Assembly: GCA_020402865.1 (NCBI GenBank)
Contig: JADBYT010000038.1
Coordinates: 1 to 43,879, forward strand
Source: Bacteroidota bacterium
GTDB taxonomy: Bacteria; Bacteroidota; Bacteroidia; Palsa-965
Reading direction: 5' to 3'
DNA length: 43,879 bases
The position numbers and the translations under genes were made by a program. How positions within the stretch are numbered: position 1 is the first letter of the stretch; every line of letters begins with the position of its first letter. The notes beneath the pieces are model-generated. The model was not told where the DNA came from and made no database searches. It saw only the letters and a program-made list of their open reading frames with translations. Below are positions 17,455-27,387 of the stretch, one piece after another.

Positions 17455-18072
17455 TTAGTGACCTTTCTTGGGGCCGATTTTTTTATTCGGATCCCAGAGC
17501 TGGTTGTGGGCGTATTCCGGATTCTTTTTGAAGTCGATGGTTGACTGAGCCTGACGCGGAGCGATGTTTACGCGTTCGTTTTTTTCGTTTGGCTCTACGA
17601 GTTTATCTTTTCCGTACACAAAATCTTCGCGCTCAAACTCGGTGGGCACAATGCGGTCGGTGAGGAAGATGGCTTCTTTCGGGCAGGCTTCTTCGCAAAG
17701 GCCGCAGAAAATGCAGCGCAGCATATTGATTTCATACACTGCGGCATATTTCTCTTCGCGGTACAGGCCTTCTTCGCCTTTTTTGCGCTCGGCCGCTTCC
17801 ATGGTAATGGCTTCGGCCGGGCAGGCTACTGCACAAAGGCCGCAGGCGGTGCAGCGTTCGGCGCCGTTCTCATCGCGCTTCAGCACATGCTGGCCGCGAT
17901 ATACTTCGGCACGCGGGCGCTCCACTTCGGGATAGTTGATGGTTACCTTCTTCTTGAAAAGGTGACTCATCGTGATCATCATCCCTTTGGCCACCGCAGG
18001 TAAATACAACTTCTCGGCGAAGGACATTTCCTTCTTCACTACCACTTTAGATCGATTGGTCAGCGACTGCAT
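17455..18072 (-). CDS. nuoI: NADH-quinone oxidoreductase subunit I (8Fe ferredoxin)
   Basis: 205 residues. Two 4Fe-4S motifs, CTACGLCAVACP and CIFCGLCEEACP, hold clusters N6a and N6b, which carry electrons from NuoG to NuoB near the quinone site. The N-terminus (AKGMMITMSHLFKKKVTINYPEVERP) is the usual membrane-facing anchor. A Lys/Asn-rich tail of about 40 residues extends past the ferredoxin core. First Met chosen at 18072; a later Met (MSFAEKLYLPA, residue 16) is a possible start. Confidence 0.96.
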   Translation of the reverse strand: MQSLTNRSKVVVKKEMSFAEKLYLPAVAKGMMITMSHLFKKKVTINYPEVERPRAEVYRGQHVLKRDENGAERCTACGLCAVACPAEAITMEAAERKKGEEGLYREEKYAAVYEINMLRCIFCGLCEEACPKEAIFLTDRIVPTEFEREDFVYGKDKLVEPNEKNERVNIAPRQAQSTIDFKKNPEYAHNQLWDPNKKIGPKKGH

Positions 18073-18098
18073 TTTCGTGTCGTTTTTAATACGAATAA

Positions 18099-19172
18099 TT
18101 AACCAATTTTACCGGTTCCCCACATCGTAATGCCCGTCGCCACAAGGTTTGCGAGCGACAAAGGTATCAAGATTTTCCAACCGAGGTTCATGAGCTGATC
18201 GTAGCGGAAACGCGGGATTGTCCAGCGGATCCACATAAACACCATTACAAAGAACAGCGTTTTTACCAGCATAGATCCTGCGCCAATAGCGGCAACCAGG
18301 TTGGGGTGGTCTTTGAGTTCGTCCATGAACGGGAAATTGTACCCGCCAAAGAAGAACAGCGACATTACTGCCGAGGAAACAAACATGTTTACGTATTCTG
18401 CAAACAGGTAGAAGCCCAGCTTCATGGAGCTGTATTCGGTGTGATAACCACCCACAAGTTCTGTTTCGCACTCGGGCAGGTCAAACGGTGTACGGTTGGT
18501 TTCGGCCAGTGCGCAAATGAAGAAGATGAGGAAGGTAAGCGGGTTCTTGAAGAAGTTCCATGTAAACCAGCCATCTTCCCAGAAACCGTGCTGCTGGGCA
18601 GCAATTTCAGAAGTTTGCAGCGTGCCGGTGAGCATGATCAGCGTGATTACAGAAACACCCATGGCAATTTCGTAGCTGATCATTTGCGACGAAGCGCGCA
18701 GCGCACCCAGCAGCGCGTATTTGTTGTTGGAGGCCCAGCCGCCAATCATAATGCCATACACACCAATGGAAACCACGCCCAGCAGGTAAAGCACGCCAAT
18801 GTTCACATCGGCCACCTGCAGCGAAAACCATTCGCCGCCGATGTTCACCTTCGGGCCCCACGGAATTACAGCGCCTGTCATCAGCGCGGTAAGCATGGCA
18901 ATAGCCGGACCAAGGATGAAGAGGAACTTGTTTGAAACGTTGGGAATGATTTCCTCTTTCATTACCATTTTCACGCCGTCGGCCAGGGGCTGCAATATGC
19001 CCCACGGACCCGCGCGGCTGGGGCCGAGGCGGTCTTGCAGAAAAGCGGCAAACTTACGCTCGATGTAAGTCGAGTAAGCCGCCACACCCAGCGATACGGC
19101 AAACACCAGCCCCGCCATAATGAGCGGAAACCAGAAGCCGGCAAATGTGACCAATACGATAGAGAGTGTCAT
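18099..19172 (-). CDS. nuoH: NADH-quinone oxidoreductase subunit H
   Basis: 357 residues, eight membrane helices. Conserved segments: YIERKFAAFLQDRLGPSRAG at the first cytosolic loop, LQPLADGVKMVMKEEIIPN, and FFICALAETNRTPFDLPECETELVGGYHTEYSSMKLGFYLFAEY with the acidic quinone-channel loop. NuoH forms the quinone chamber with NuoB and NuoD. 26 bases upstream of nuoI. Confidence 0.97.
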   Translation of the reverse strand: MTLSIVLVTFAGFWFPLIMAGLVFAVSLGVAAYSTYIERKFAAFLQDRLGPSRAGPWGILQPLADGVKMVMKEEIIPNVSNKFLFILGPAIAMLTALMTGAVIPWGPKVNIGGEWFSLQVADVNIGVLYLLGVVSIGVYGIMIGGWASNNKYALLGALRASSQMISYEIAMGVSVITLIMLTGTLQTSEIAAQQHGFWEDGWFTWNFFKNPLTFLIFFICALAETNRTPFDLPECETELVGGYHTEYSSMKLGFYLFAEYVNMFVSSAVMSLFFFGGYNFPFMDELKDHPNLVAAIGAGSMLVKTLFFVMVFMWIRWTIPRFRYDQLMNLGWKILIPLSLANLVATGITMWGTGKIG

Positions 19173-19190
19173 ACTTTGTTGGTGTGCTTA

Positions 19191-20165
19191 TTATTTACCT
19201 CCGTGAAGCTCCTTAAGCTTTTTGCCGGTGTCTAATTTCAGTTTGGCCAGTTCATAATGCCCCTGCGAAATTACCGAGTGGCGGTCGATTTTGCTCGGGC
19301 CTTCAATGGTCCAGTCGCTGAGCTGTTTTTTATCGAAACGGCAGGTATTGCAGATCCAGTCTTCCACTTCGCCCCACTGGTCTTTGCGTGCAGTTACGCG
19401 CAGTACTTCGCTGCCTTTGAACCAGAGGCGCACTTTGCCGCTGCACTTGTCGGTGGTGCAGTTGCGGTGTGCATCAACCGGTTTGGTAAACCATACGCGG
19501 CTCTTGAAGCGGAATGTTTTATCGGTAAGCGCCCCCACCGGGCACACGTCAATAACGTTGCCGGAGAAATCGTTGTCGATTGCATTCTCAATGTAGGTGC
19601 TGATTTCGGCCACATCGCCGCGGTTAATTACGCCGTGCACGCGGCCATCGGTAACCTGATCGGCTGTTTTCACGCAGCGGTAGCAGAGAATGCAGCGCGT
19701 CATGTGCAGCTGGATCTTGTCGCCGATGTCGATTTTCTCAAACGTGCGGCGCTCAAAGTCGTAGCGCGTTTTTGCCGCACCATGCTCGTAGCCGAGATCC
19801 TGCAGGTGGCATTCGCCGGCCTGGTCGCACACGGGGCAATCGAGCGGGTGGTTAATGAGCAGAAATTCCACCACGCCTTTGCGGGCTTCGAGTACATCGG
19901 GCGAGGTGAAGTTTACCACTTCCATGCCGTCCATAACTTCGGTGCGGCACGAGGCCACCGGTTTGGGCATGGGATTCGGGTTCTGGGCCGAGCCTTTGGT
20001 TACTTTCACAATGCAGGTACGGCAATAGCCGCCGCTGGTTTTCAGCTTGGTGTAGTAGCACATGGCGGGCGGAGCCACTTCGGGTCCGATCATCCGTGCT
20101 GCCTGCAAAATCGTAGTGCCTTTCGGTACTTCGATCTCGTGTCCGTCTATGGTTACTTTAGGCAT
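19191..20165 (-). CDS. nuoG: NADH-quinone oxidoreductase subunit G, short form
   Basis: 324 residues from the ATG at 20165 (MPKVTIDGHEIEV); the frame is open ten codons further up without a better start. Domains in order: 2Fe-2S ferredoxin (MCYYTKL...GGYCRTCIVKV...VASCRTEV, residues 1-80), the His-Cys4Fe motif (HPLDCPVCDQAGECHLQD), the 4Fe-4S pairs (RCILCYRCVKTADQ and VIDVCPVGALTDK), and the first part of the molybdopterin-oxidoreductase Fe4S4 domain (NCTTDKCSGKVRLWFKGSEVLRV). The large molybdopterin-like domain of the long NuoG (about 900 residues in E. coli) is missing. I recall a short NuoG in other Bacteroidota, so this is not a truncation by mutation. It carries electrons from NuoF to NuoI. 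Confidence 0.94.
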   Translation of the reverse strand: MPKVTIDGHEIEVPKGTTILQAARMIGPEVAPPAMCYYTKLKTSGGYCRTCIVKVTKGSAQNPNPMPKPVASCRTEVMDGMEVVNFTSPDVLEARKGVVEFLLINHPLDCPVCDQAGECHLQDLGYEHGAAKTRYDFERRTFEKIDIGDKIQLHMTRCILCYRCVKTADQVTDGRVHGVINRGDVAEISTYIENAIDNDFSGNVIDVCPVGALTDKTFRFKSRVWFTKPVDAHRNCTTDKCSGKVRLWFKGSEVLRVTARKDQWGEVEDWICNTCRFDKKQLSDWTIEGPSKIDRHSVISQGHYELAKLKLDTGKKLKELHGGK

Positions 20166-20172
20166 GATGTAT

Positions 20173-20565
<393 letters not shown>

Positions 20566-21912
20566 TTAGGCAACCGGCGCTTTCTCATTGCGCAGGTTGT
20601 AGTAGTGTTTTTCGTCTTTGATCGACGAGGGATTGTTGATGTATTCCTCAAATTCGGCGCGGAAGTGACGGATAGCCGAAGCTACCGGCCACGAGGCCGC
20701 ATCGCCAAGCGGGCAAATGGTTTTACCGTCGATCTTGCTCTGTATGTCCCACAGCAGATCCACATCTTCCTTCTTGCCGTGGCCTTCCACAATGCGGTGC
20801 AGCACTTTTTCCATCCAGCCGGTGCCTTCGCGGCAGGGCGAACACTGGCCGCAGCTTTCGTGGTGGTAGAAACGGGTGAAATTCCACAGGTTTTTCACAA
20901 TGCTGGCTGTTTCGTCCATCACAATAAATCCGCCCGAACCCAGCATGGTGCCGGTGGCAAAACCACCATCGGCAAGCGATTCGTAGCTCATCAGACGGGG
21001 CTCGTCTTTGGCGGTTTTGAGGATTAGGTTGGCGGGCAGAATGGGAACTGACGAGCCACCGGCCACCACAGCTTTCAGCTTTTTACCGTTACGGATGCCG
21101 CCGCAGTACTGTTCGGAATATATGAATTCCTCCACCGGCAGGCCGAGTTCGATTTCATAAACACCCGGCTTGTTGATGTGGCCGCAGGCCGAGATGAGTT
21201 TGGTTCCGGTGCTTTTACCGATACCGATTTTTGCATATTCCTCGCCGCCCATGTTAATGATGGGCACGGTGGCCGCAATGGTTTCCACGTTGTTTACCAC
21301 GGTGGGGCGGCCCCACACACCGGCCACGGCCGGGAACGGAGGTTTAATGCGCGGGTTGCCGCGTTTGCCTTCGAGCGATTCGATAAGCGCGGTTTCTTCG
21401 CCGCAGATGTAAGCGCCGCCGCCGGGCTGCACATACAGGTCGAGATCAAAACCCGTACCCATGATGTTCTTACCCAGAAAACCGGCTGCATATGCTTCTG
21501 CGATCGCTTTCTCAAGAATGTGATACACATACAGCAGCTCGCCGCGGATGTAGATGTACGACGTGTTTGCACCCAGCGCAAAGCTCGAAAGGATCATGCC
21601 TTCTACGAGAATGTGCGGATTGCGCTGCATCAGGAAACGGTCTTTGAATGTACCCGGCTCCGATTCGTCGGCGTTACACACCAGATGACGCGGAACGCCT
21701 TCGGGCTTGGCCAGAAAGCTCCACTTCATGCCGGTGGGAAAGCCCGCGCCGCCACGGCCGCGCAGCCCCGATTTCTTCACTTCTTCCACCACCTCTTCGG
21801 GTTTCATTTTCAGCGCTTTTTCCAGCGCCTTGTAGCCGCCGTTGGCACGATACACGTCGATCCGGTCGAGGCCGGGAACGTTAATGTGTTCGAGCAGGAG
21901 TTGTTTGCCCAT
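20566..21912 (-). CDS. nuoF: NADH-quinone oxidoreductase subunit F
   Basis: 448 residues. NADH/FMN-binding marks: GLRGRGGAGFPTGMKWSF (near residue 50) and CNADESEPGTFKDR; the N3 4Fe-4S cluster site is ESCGQCSPCREG near residue 355 with a further Cys in TICPLGDAASWPV. It oxidises NADH and feeds electrons to the Fe-S chain. It starts 12 bases after nuoE. The retropepsin-like gene follows after 6 bases. Confidence 0.97.
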   Translation of the reverse strand: MGKQLLLEHINVPGLDRIDVYRANGGYKALEKALKMKPEEVVEEVKKSGLRGRGGAGFPTGMKWSFLAKPEGVPRHLVCNADESEPGTFKDRFLMQRNPHILVEGMILSSFALGANTSYIYIRGELLYVYHILEKAIAEAYAAGFLGKNIMGTGFDLDLYVQPGGGAYICGEETALIESLEGKRGNPRIKPPFPAVAGVWGRPTVVNNVETIAATVPIINMGGEEYAKIGIGKSTGTKLISACGHINKPGVYEIELGLPVEEFIYSEQYCGGIRNGKKLKAVVAGGSSVPILPANLILKTAKDEPRLMSYESLADGGFATGTMLGSGGFIVMDETASIVKNLWNFTRFYHHESCGQCSPCREGTGWMEKVLHRIVEGHGKKEDVDLLWDIQSKIDGKTICPLGDAASWPVASAIRHFRAEFEEYINNPSSIKDEKHYYNLRNEKAPVA

Positions 21913-21924
21913 AGTCAGCCGCGT

Positions 21925-22464
21925 TTATGCGTTGATGTGTTTTTTATCGAAATGCGTTTTGCGTTCGCCTTTGCTTCGAAGATCGCTCAGCACGGCGTCA
22001 ACCGATTCGCAGGTTTGATTTTCGTAGTAGGTTTCGCCGATCTGAATTACAGGTGCGGTTCCGCAGGCGGCGAGGCATTCTACGGTTTTCAGTGTAAACA
22101 TGCCGTCGGGCGTGGTTTCGCCGTCTTTGATACCGAGACGTTTCTCGATGTGACGCACAATGTCTTCGGCGCCCAGCAGCCAGCACGGACCGGTGCGGCA
22201 CACCTCGATGAGGCATTTGCCCACCGGTTTGAGGTTGAACATCGTGTAAAACGAAGCTACCTCGTAAACCTCAATGGGTTTAATATTGAGCAGGCCGGCT
22301 ACGTAATCCATTGCGGGCACGCTCAGCCAGCCGTCGAATTCCATCTGTGCCAGGTGCAGCAACGGCAGCAATGCCGATTTCTGGCGGCCTTCGGGATAAC
22401 GCACAATGATTTTGTGCACCAGTGCCAGCGTTTCGGGCGAGAATTGAGGATTTTCTGTACTCAT
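21925..22464 (-). CDS. nuoE: NADH-quinone oxidoreductase subunit E
   Basis: 179 residues from the ATG at 22464 (MSTENPQFS); the longer frame begins at a TTG. The thioredoxin-like 2Fe-2S domain has its four ligands in CRTGPC (C-x4-C) and CLAAC (C-x3-C). NuoE holds cluster N1a next to NuoF. ALLPLLHLAQMEFDGWL is the usual N-terminal helical part. Confidence 0.95.
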   Translation of the reverse strand: MSTENPQFSPETLALVHKIIVRYPEGRQKSALLPLLHLAQMEFDGWLSVPAMDYVAGLLNIKPIEVYEVASFYTMFNLKPVGKCLIEVCRTGPCWLLGAEDIVRHIEKRLGIKDGETTPDGMFTLKTVECLAACGTAPVIQIGETYYENQTCESVDAVLSDLRSKGERKTHFDKKHINA

Positions 22465-22505
22465 TGTGTATGCTGTTGTTTGCCGGAGCAAACGTTTTTC
22501 AAAAA

Positions 22506-23717
22506 TTAGGCATCCAGTTCGCCCGCAATCACGTTCATGCTCGACATGGTAAGGATGGCGTCGGAAAGCATGCTTCCTTTAATGATTTCGGGATAAGCCT
22601 GATAGTAAATGAAGCACGGACGGCGCATGTGTAAACGATACGGTGTGCGGCCTCCGTCGCTGATGAGGTAGTAACCAAGCTCGCCGTTTCCGCCTTCTAC
22701 GCTGTGGTACACTTCACCGGCGGGAACCTCCGTTTCGCCCATAATGATTTTGAAGTGATAGATGAGCGCTTCCATGTTGTTGTACACTTCGGCTTTCTCG
22801 GGCAACACAAACTCGGGCACATCGGCGCTGAACTTCTTGTCTTTGCGGTCGATGTTTTTGAGTGCCTGTTTAATGATGCTGAGACTCTCCCACATTTCCT
22901 GCTGGCGTACCATGAAGCGGTCATATACATCGCCCTGTGTACCAATCGGAATAGTGAAATCAAAATCCTGATAGGAAGAGTACGGATTCATTACCCGCAC
23001 ATCGTGGTCAATACCGGCGGCGCGCAGGTTGGGGCCGGTAAAGCTGTATTCCAGCGCCATTTTCTGCGATACAGGACCGGCATTGATCGTGCGGTCCATG
23101 AAAATGCGGTTGCGTTCAAGCAGATTGGAAAATTCAGTGAGGCCCTTCGGGAAATCGCGCACAAAATCATCAATCAGTTCCCAGACCTTATCCGAGAAGT
23201 TACGCTCAAAGCCGCCAATACGGCCAATGTTGGTAGTAAGGCGCGCTCCGCAAATTGCTTCGTAGATGTCGTAAATTTTTTCGCGCCACTGGAAGATGTA
23301 GAGAAAGCCGGTCATGGCTCCGGTATCCACGCCAATTACCGAATTGCAGATGATATGGTCGGCAATGCGGGCCAGCTCCATCACCACCACGCGCATATAT
23401 TCTACACGCTTGGGGAGTTCGGCGCCGATGAGTTTTTCTACTGTCATGTGCCAGCCCATGTTGTTGATGGGTGATGAGCAGTAGTTGAGGCGGTCGGTGA
23501 TAGGCGTAATCTGGTTGAAGGGGCGTCGTTCGGCGAGTTTTTCAAACGCGCGGTGAATGTAGCCAATGGTCGGTTCGGCGTCCACGATAATTTCACCGTC
23601 CATTTTCAGCACGTTTTGGAAAATGCCGTGCGTGGCGGGGTGTGTGGGCCCGAGGTTAAGGGTGGTGTACACCTTTTCTTCGGGTTCTGCGAGTTTGCCG
23701 ATGTCGTGATTGCTCAT
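22506..23717 (-). CDS. nuoD: NADH-quinone oxidoreductase subunit D
   Basis: 403 residues, separate from NuoC (fused in E. coli). The quinone-site hairpin [22 protein letters not shown] is at residues 21-42, and the conserved helical core [23 protein letters not shown] and the end [21 protein letters not shown] are seen. It is the 49-kDa-type subunit that forms the quinone pocket with NuoB. 30 bases after nuoC. Confidence 0.97.
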   Translation of the reverse strand: MSNHDIGKLAEPEEKVYTTLNLGPTHPATHGIFQNVLKMDGEIIVDAEPTIGYIHRAFEKLAERRPFNQITPITDRLNYCSSPINNMGWHMTVEKLIGAELPKRVEYMRVVVMELARIADHIICNSVIGVDTGAMTGFLYIFQWREKIYDIYEAICGARLTTNIGRIGGFERNFSDKVWELIDDFVRDFPKGLTEFSNLLERNRIFMDRTINAGPVSQKMALEYSFTGPNLRAAGIDHDVRVMNPYSSYQDFDFTIPIGTQGDVYDRFMVRQQEMWESLSIIKQALKNIDRKDKKFSADVPEFVLPEKAEVYNNMEALIYHFKIIMGETEVPAGEVYHSVEGGNGELGYYLISDGGRTPYRLHMRRPCFIYYQAYPEIIKGSMLSDAILTMSSMNVIAGELDA

Positions 23718-23747
23718 GCTGTTTTCAGCTTTATACGTTTAAGCGGC

Positions 23748-24290
23748 TCAGCGGCCGAACATGGTGTCGTCTTTGTCTTCGCGTGTAGGGTCTTCGAGCT
23801 GGAATTCCTTGCGCAGCGGGAAGAAGGTAATGTCTTCCATGTTGAGGATGCGCTTGAGGTTGGGATGACCTTTAAAGCTGATGCCGAAGAAATCGTAAGC
23901 CTCGCGTTCCATCCAGTTGGCGGCTGGCCAAAGGGTGGTCATGGTGGGCATTACGGCGTCCTGCTCAGGGAAATGCACCAGTATGCGGATGCGTGTATTG
24001 GCCGGCCAGTTGTGCAGCTGGTACATCATGCCCATTTCACGGCCGTGGTGGTCGGGGAAATGCAGGCCGCAGGCGGTGGTGAGGAAGTGGAAGTTGAGTT
24101 GCTCGTCTTCCTTAAGGAACTTCAGCACGTCGTAAATGGCCTCGCGTTTAATTTCGAACACGGGGAAATCATAGTCGATGCGCGAACCCAGCACAGCCTC
24201 GCCGAATTTTCCGGTAAGGCGTGTCAGCACGGTGTCGTGCAGGGGCTGTGCTTGCTGGTTGAGTGCTTGAACGTGTTGTGCAGTATTCAT
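23748..24290 (-). CDS. nuoC: NADH-quinone oxidoreductase subunit C
   Basis: 180 residues from the ATG at 24290 (MNTAQHVQAL); the first codon of the longer frame at 24305 is a TTG. The family signature region is present: REAYDFFGISFKGHPNLKRILNMEDITFFPLRKEFQLEDPTREDKDDTMFGR. NuoC is the 30-kDa-type subunit of the peripheral arm. Confidence 0.95.
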   Translation of the reverse strand: MNTAQHVQALNQQAQPLHDTVLTRLTGKFGEAVLGSRIDYDFPVFEIKREAIYDVLKFLKEDEQLNFHFLTTACGLHFPDHHGREMGMMYQLHNWPANTRIRILVHFPEQDAVMPTMTTLWPAANWMEREAYDFFGISFKGHPNLKRILNMEDITFFPLRKEFQLEDPTREDKDDTMFGR

Positions 24291-24344
24291 TTTGGCGTTT
24301 GGCAATGCCCGGCTGCACCCAACGGCGCAACCGATGTGGCCGTT

Positions 24345-24908
24345 TTATTCTATTCCGTATGAATTAAGCAGGGCTTTGTACTCGGCCGAATCGCGGCGGC
24401 GGAACGACTCGTTCTCTACCAGTTCCTGAATTTTCAGCACACCGTCGAGAATCTGTTCCGGACGCGGCGGGCAGCCGGGCACATATACATCTACCGGAAT
24501 AATGCGGTCGATGCCCTGAAGTACGCTGTAGGTGTCGAAAATACCACCGCTCGATGCGCAGGCACCCACCGAAAGGACCCAGCGCGGCTCGGCCATTTGT
24601 TCGTACACCTGCTTGAGTACCGGCCCCATTTTTTTCGAAATGGTACCCATTACCATCAGCAGGTCGGCCTGGCGCGGCGAAAAACTCAACCGCTCCGAGC
24701 CAAAGCGGCCCAGGTCGTAGTGCGAGGCCATGGTGGCCATAAACTCAATACCACAGCACGAGGTGGCAAAAGGCAAAGGCCAGAGTGAGTTTTTGCGGGC
24801 CATGCCCACTACTTTTTCCAGCGAGGTTACAAAGAACCCCGGGCCTTCCATGCCTTCGGGGGCTTTGGCCATTTCCAGCTTTGTCCGCTTCACTTCCAGT
24901 TCGCTCAT
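24345..24908 (-). CDS. nuoB: NADH-quinone oxidoreductase subunit B
   Basis: 187 residues. The N2 4Fe-4S cluster ligands are in ATSCCGIEF (the tandem Cys pair), [10 protein letters not shown] and [10 protein letters not shown]2 hands electrons to quinone. The C-terminal tail ([20 protein letters not shown]) is Bacteroidota-like. 31 bases after nuoA. Confidence 0.97.
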   Translation of the reverse strand: MSELEVKRTKLEMAKAPEGMEGPGFFVTSLEKVVGMARKNSLWPLPFATSCCGIEFMATMASHYDLGRFGSERLSFSPRQADLLMVMGTISKKMGPVLKQVYEQMAEPRWVLSVGACASSGGIFDTYSVLQGIDRIIPVDVYVPGCPPRPEQILDGVLKIQELVENESFRRRDSAEYKALLNSYGIE

Positions 24909-24939
24909 CGCTTAGTCATTTTTATGGTACGGGCGGGAA

Positions 24940-25308
24940 TTAATCTTCCCACTTCAGCGCACCGCGTTTAATGATGTAGTAGAATCCGATCATGAAACAG
25001 GCCATAAACGAGAACATCTCGATCATGCCTACCAGTCCGAGTTTTTTGAAATTCACCGCCCAAGGGTACATGAAAATCACCTCCACGTCGAACAGCACAA
25101 ACAAAATAGCGGCAATAAAGTACTTCACCGAAAAGGGAACACGGGCATTGCCCTGTATCTCAATACCGCACTCAAACGTGTCGAGTTTCTTTTTGGTTTT
25201 GCGCTTGGGTCCGAGTAAGTGCGTAACTACCAGCGTGGTAGCCACAAACCCGCCAGCCACGATAAACGTGAAGATGATGGGTAAATAATCGCGGGCAGTG
25301 CCTGTCAT
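24940..25308 (-). CDS. nuoA: NADH-quinone oxidoreductase subunit A
   Basis: 122 residues, three membrane helices. The loop TFECGIEIQGNARVPFSVKYFIAAILFVLFDVEVIF (given here in overlap) carries the conserved Cys and the acidic residues of helix 2 (FDVEVIFMYPWAV). First gene of the nuo operon, which then runs without a break of more than about 55 bases to nuoN. Confidence 0.96.
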   Translation of the reverse strand: MTGTARDYLPIIFTFIVAGGFVATTLVVTHLLGPKRKTKKKLDTFECGIEIQGNARVPFSVKYFIAAILFVLFDVEVIFMYPWAVNFKKLGLVGMIEMFSFMACFMIGFYYIIKRGALKWED

Positions 25309-25832
25309 AACCGTGTTTTAGAATGCAACAACAATGGTTAGCAACTTGTTCATAAGCCCGGAGGGCCGCACTGGCACTTTTCCCGGGCGGGCGTAAAAAT
25401 ACAGGAATAATCCATACCTAAAATGAGGTAGGGATGAAAATTGGGGGTTCGTGGACGGAAGATCGGGGGATGGGGGTGAATTGGGGGATTTTGGGGATAA
25501 AAAGAGATGTTTAACGGTTGGGCCTTTCGCAGAAACCTGAAAACTGGGCGGCTTTCTCCTGAGAAATCCATAAAGCAGGGCGTGTAAAAATTTTGTGCAA
25601 AAAAACCAATATTTTGTTTCGAAAGCGATCAGTAACATCAGGCGGAGGAATTTAACAAGCGATATAAAGACGTGAGGCAGGAGCTGTCTGAGTGTGTATT
25701 TTCAAAGAGATTTATGGCTTGGCCGCATCAATAAAAAACAAAGGAGAAGCCAGCTTAGTTTTTACTTTTTTGACGCAGTATTGTTTAAAACGCCCCTTCT
25801 TACAAATCATTTTTTAGCGGAAAATTAGTTAG
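25309..25832. other. Non-coding region upstream of the nuo operon
   Basis: More than 500 bases with no supported gene. It must hold the nuo promoter, but I found no exact TAnnTTTG box on the minus strand. A small minus ORF (25318-25638) is rich in Pro/Ser/Phe, overlaps a G-run patch and does not look coding. G runs of 4-5 lie at 25443-25496. From about 25640 on the DNA turns AT-rich. Confidence 0.5.
25443..25496 (+). other. Cluster of five G runs (possible quadruplex)
   Basis: Runs of 4-5 G begin at 25443, 25465, 25472, 25483 and 25493 on the plus strand, split by short loops except one of about 17 bases. This meets the simple rule for a DNA G-quadruplex. It lies in the nuo leader/promoter region, where the nuo transcript would carry the C-rich strand. 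Confidence 0.4.
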
Positions 25833-25881
25833 TTCATTTTGGCCATAAGTGTGTTTTTTTGACACTTATGGCCAAAATGAA
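25833..25881. repeat. Perfect 20-bp palindrome, left border of the ATPase unit
   Basis: TTCATTTTGGCCATAAGTGT (25833-25852) is followed after a 9-base T-rich loop by its exact reverse complement (25862-25881). No T run follows on either strand outside the stem, so it is not a usual terminator. Its core recurs at the other side of the ATPase gene (27385-27446). Confidence 0.9.
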
Positions 25882-25977
25882 AAAACAAAATATATCACAA
25901 TGATCAGATAATCAGTTGTTTGTGTGTTTTGCTTTTTTATTATATGAGAACTTCTTGATGACTATTTGAAAATGAAT

Positions 25978-27387
25978 TTATGTAAAAAGGGCATCCATAC
26001 TTATGCTGTTTTGTACATTCCCTGAGTAGATGTTTGTTTGTATATCGTATGTAGTAATCATGGTAATTGACACAGATTTTTTTGTAGCTGTTTCGGAAAT
26101 AAAAGCACTTTTTTTATTTCGCAACGCAGCGTCGTATTTTTTATCTATCACAAAAACACCTACAGAAAACTTCATTTCACACAGATTAATTACACCATCT
26201 CTTCGATCAATTAATAAATCAATTTGAGCGCCGTCTATCTGTCTTTTGCTTCTCCACGATGAACATTGTGTTTCTATGCCACTGATACCCAGCTCTTTTT
26301 TAATTTGATCAATGTGTGCAAGGCATACCTGTTCAAATGCATATCCGATCCACGTGCGGTGTTTAGGGCTGTCAATAAGTTTTAACCAGTGATTCTTGTC
26401 AAAATGCTTTACTCCTTTGATAAAACGAAGATGAAATAGCGAAAAGAAGTCGCAAAGCTGGTACAGTGTATTTCTTGATTTTTTCTCAAAAGGAATATAA
26501 CGTCTGATAAAACCGCTTTCTTCAAGTTCGTCCAGCAGTCGGGTTAAACTTCCGCCGGTTGGCAATTTACTTAAATGGCTTATCTCATCACGAGTAAGTC
26601 CGGCCGCTTTTTTGGCAAGGGCATTAACTATTGTTTCGTGGCGGCCAGCATTATCGAAAAGCGATTTATATAAATTATCAAACTCGTTTAGCAGTAATCC
26701 GTTCGGAGAAAAGCAAATTCTGTCTATGTTTTGTGAAGCACTTTGTCCTTTTTTAATTTCATCCCAGTAAAACGGAATTCCCCCCAACACCATATATAGC
26801 TGCACCAACTGATAATGATCCAGACGAATAGATTTACTTTCCATTAATGCTTTACATTCTTGTAAAGTAAAAGGCTCTACCCGTATTCGTTGTGTAACCC
26901 TATTATGAAGGCCTCCCTTGTTATTAATCAGTTTATTAATCATCCAGGAGGCAGCAGAGCCACAGACCACCAATAAAACATCCTTCCTCTTTGTTGCCCA
27001 GTCGTTCCAGAAATGTTCTAAAGCAGAAATAAAACCAGAATGCGGCGTATCAAACCAGGGGAGCTCGTCAATAAAAACAACTTTCTTTTTTTGTTTAGAG
27101 CGCTCAATTAAAACACCAATCTGTTCAAAGGCATCAAGCCAGCTGGTCGCCGGCTTGAATTTTACTTTTTTATTCTGTTGTTTAATTGTGAGATTAAAGT
27201 TGTTGAGTTGATTTGCCAGTGTGGCCTTGCTAAGGCCGGTAATAGAAAACGTAAAAGATTTTTCCAGTACGTTTCGTACAAGGAATGTTTTCCCAACACG
27301 TCGCCGTCCATATAAAGCAATAAATTCCGACCGCTTTGAAGCCAGCCGTTCTTCCAGAATTTTTCGTTCAGCAGTTCTCCCAACCAT
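25978..27387 (-). CDS. AAA ATPase with winged-helix and DUF234/PD-(D/E)XK-like C-terminus
   Basis: 469 residues. Walker A is GRRRVGKT (27-34) and Walker B VVFIDELPW (D107, E108); CGSAASWM is a likely sensor 1 region. This is the archaeal-type ATPase family (ATPase_2). A winged-helix-like part follows (about 255-310: AAGLTRDEISHLSKLPTGGSLTRLLDELEESGFI), then a DUF234-like domain with a PD-(D/E)XK pattern: QIDLLID (D390) and CEMK (E404-x-K406). Such proteins occur in many copies in some archaea and Bacteroidota; their task is not settled. The start ATG lies inside the right palindrome. Codon use and base content are AT-rich compared with neighbours, fitting transfer. Confidence 0.88.
   Translation of the reverse strand: MVGRTAERKILEERLASKRSEFIALYGRRRVGKTFLVRNVLEKSFTFSITGLSKATLANQLNNFNLTIKQQNKKVKFKPATSWLDAFEQIGVLIERSKQKKKVVFIDELPWFDTPHSGFISALEHFWNDWATKRKDVLLVVCGSAASWMINKLINNKGGLHNRVTQRIRVEPFTLQECKALMESKSIRLDHYQLVQLYMVLGGIPFYWDEIKKGQSASQNIDRICFSPNGLLLNEFDNLYKSLFDNAGRHETIVNALAKKAAGLTRDEISHLSKLPTGGSLTRLLDELEESGFIRRYIPFEKKSRNTLYQLCDFFSLFHLRFIKGVKHFDKNHWLKLIDSPKHRTWIGYAFEQVCLAHIDQIKKELGISGIETQCSSWRSKRQIDGAQIDLLIDRRDGVINLCEMKFSVGVFVIDKKYDAALRNKKSAFISETATKKSVSITMITTYDIQTNIYSGNVQNSISMDALFT

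Noticed and set aside
21178-22509. Long plus-strand ORF (443 codons) opposite nuoF and nuoE
   Set aside because: It lies fully antisense to two certain complex I genes; its His/Phe/Arg-rich translation matches no family and comes from the codon pattern of the genes beneath.
25318-25638. Minus-strand ORF of 106 codons upstream of nuoA
   Set aside because: Proline/serine-rich low-complexity text arising from the G-run patch; no motif, and it would fill the nuo promoter region.
25833-25881. Left palindrome as a plain rho-independent terminator
   Set aside because: The stem is AT-rich and no T run follows it outward on either strand; its match with the right palindrome points to another role.
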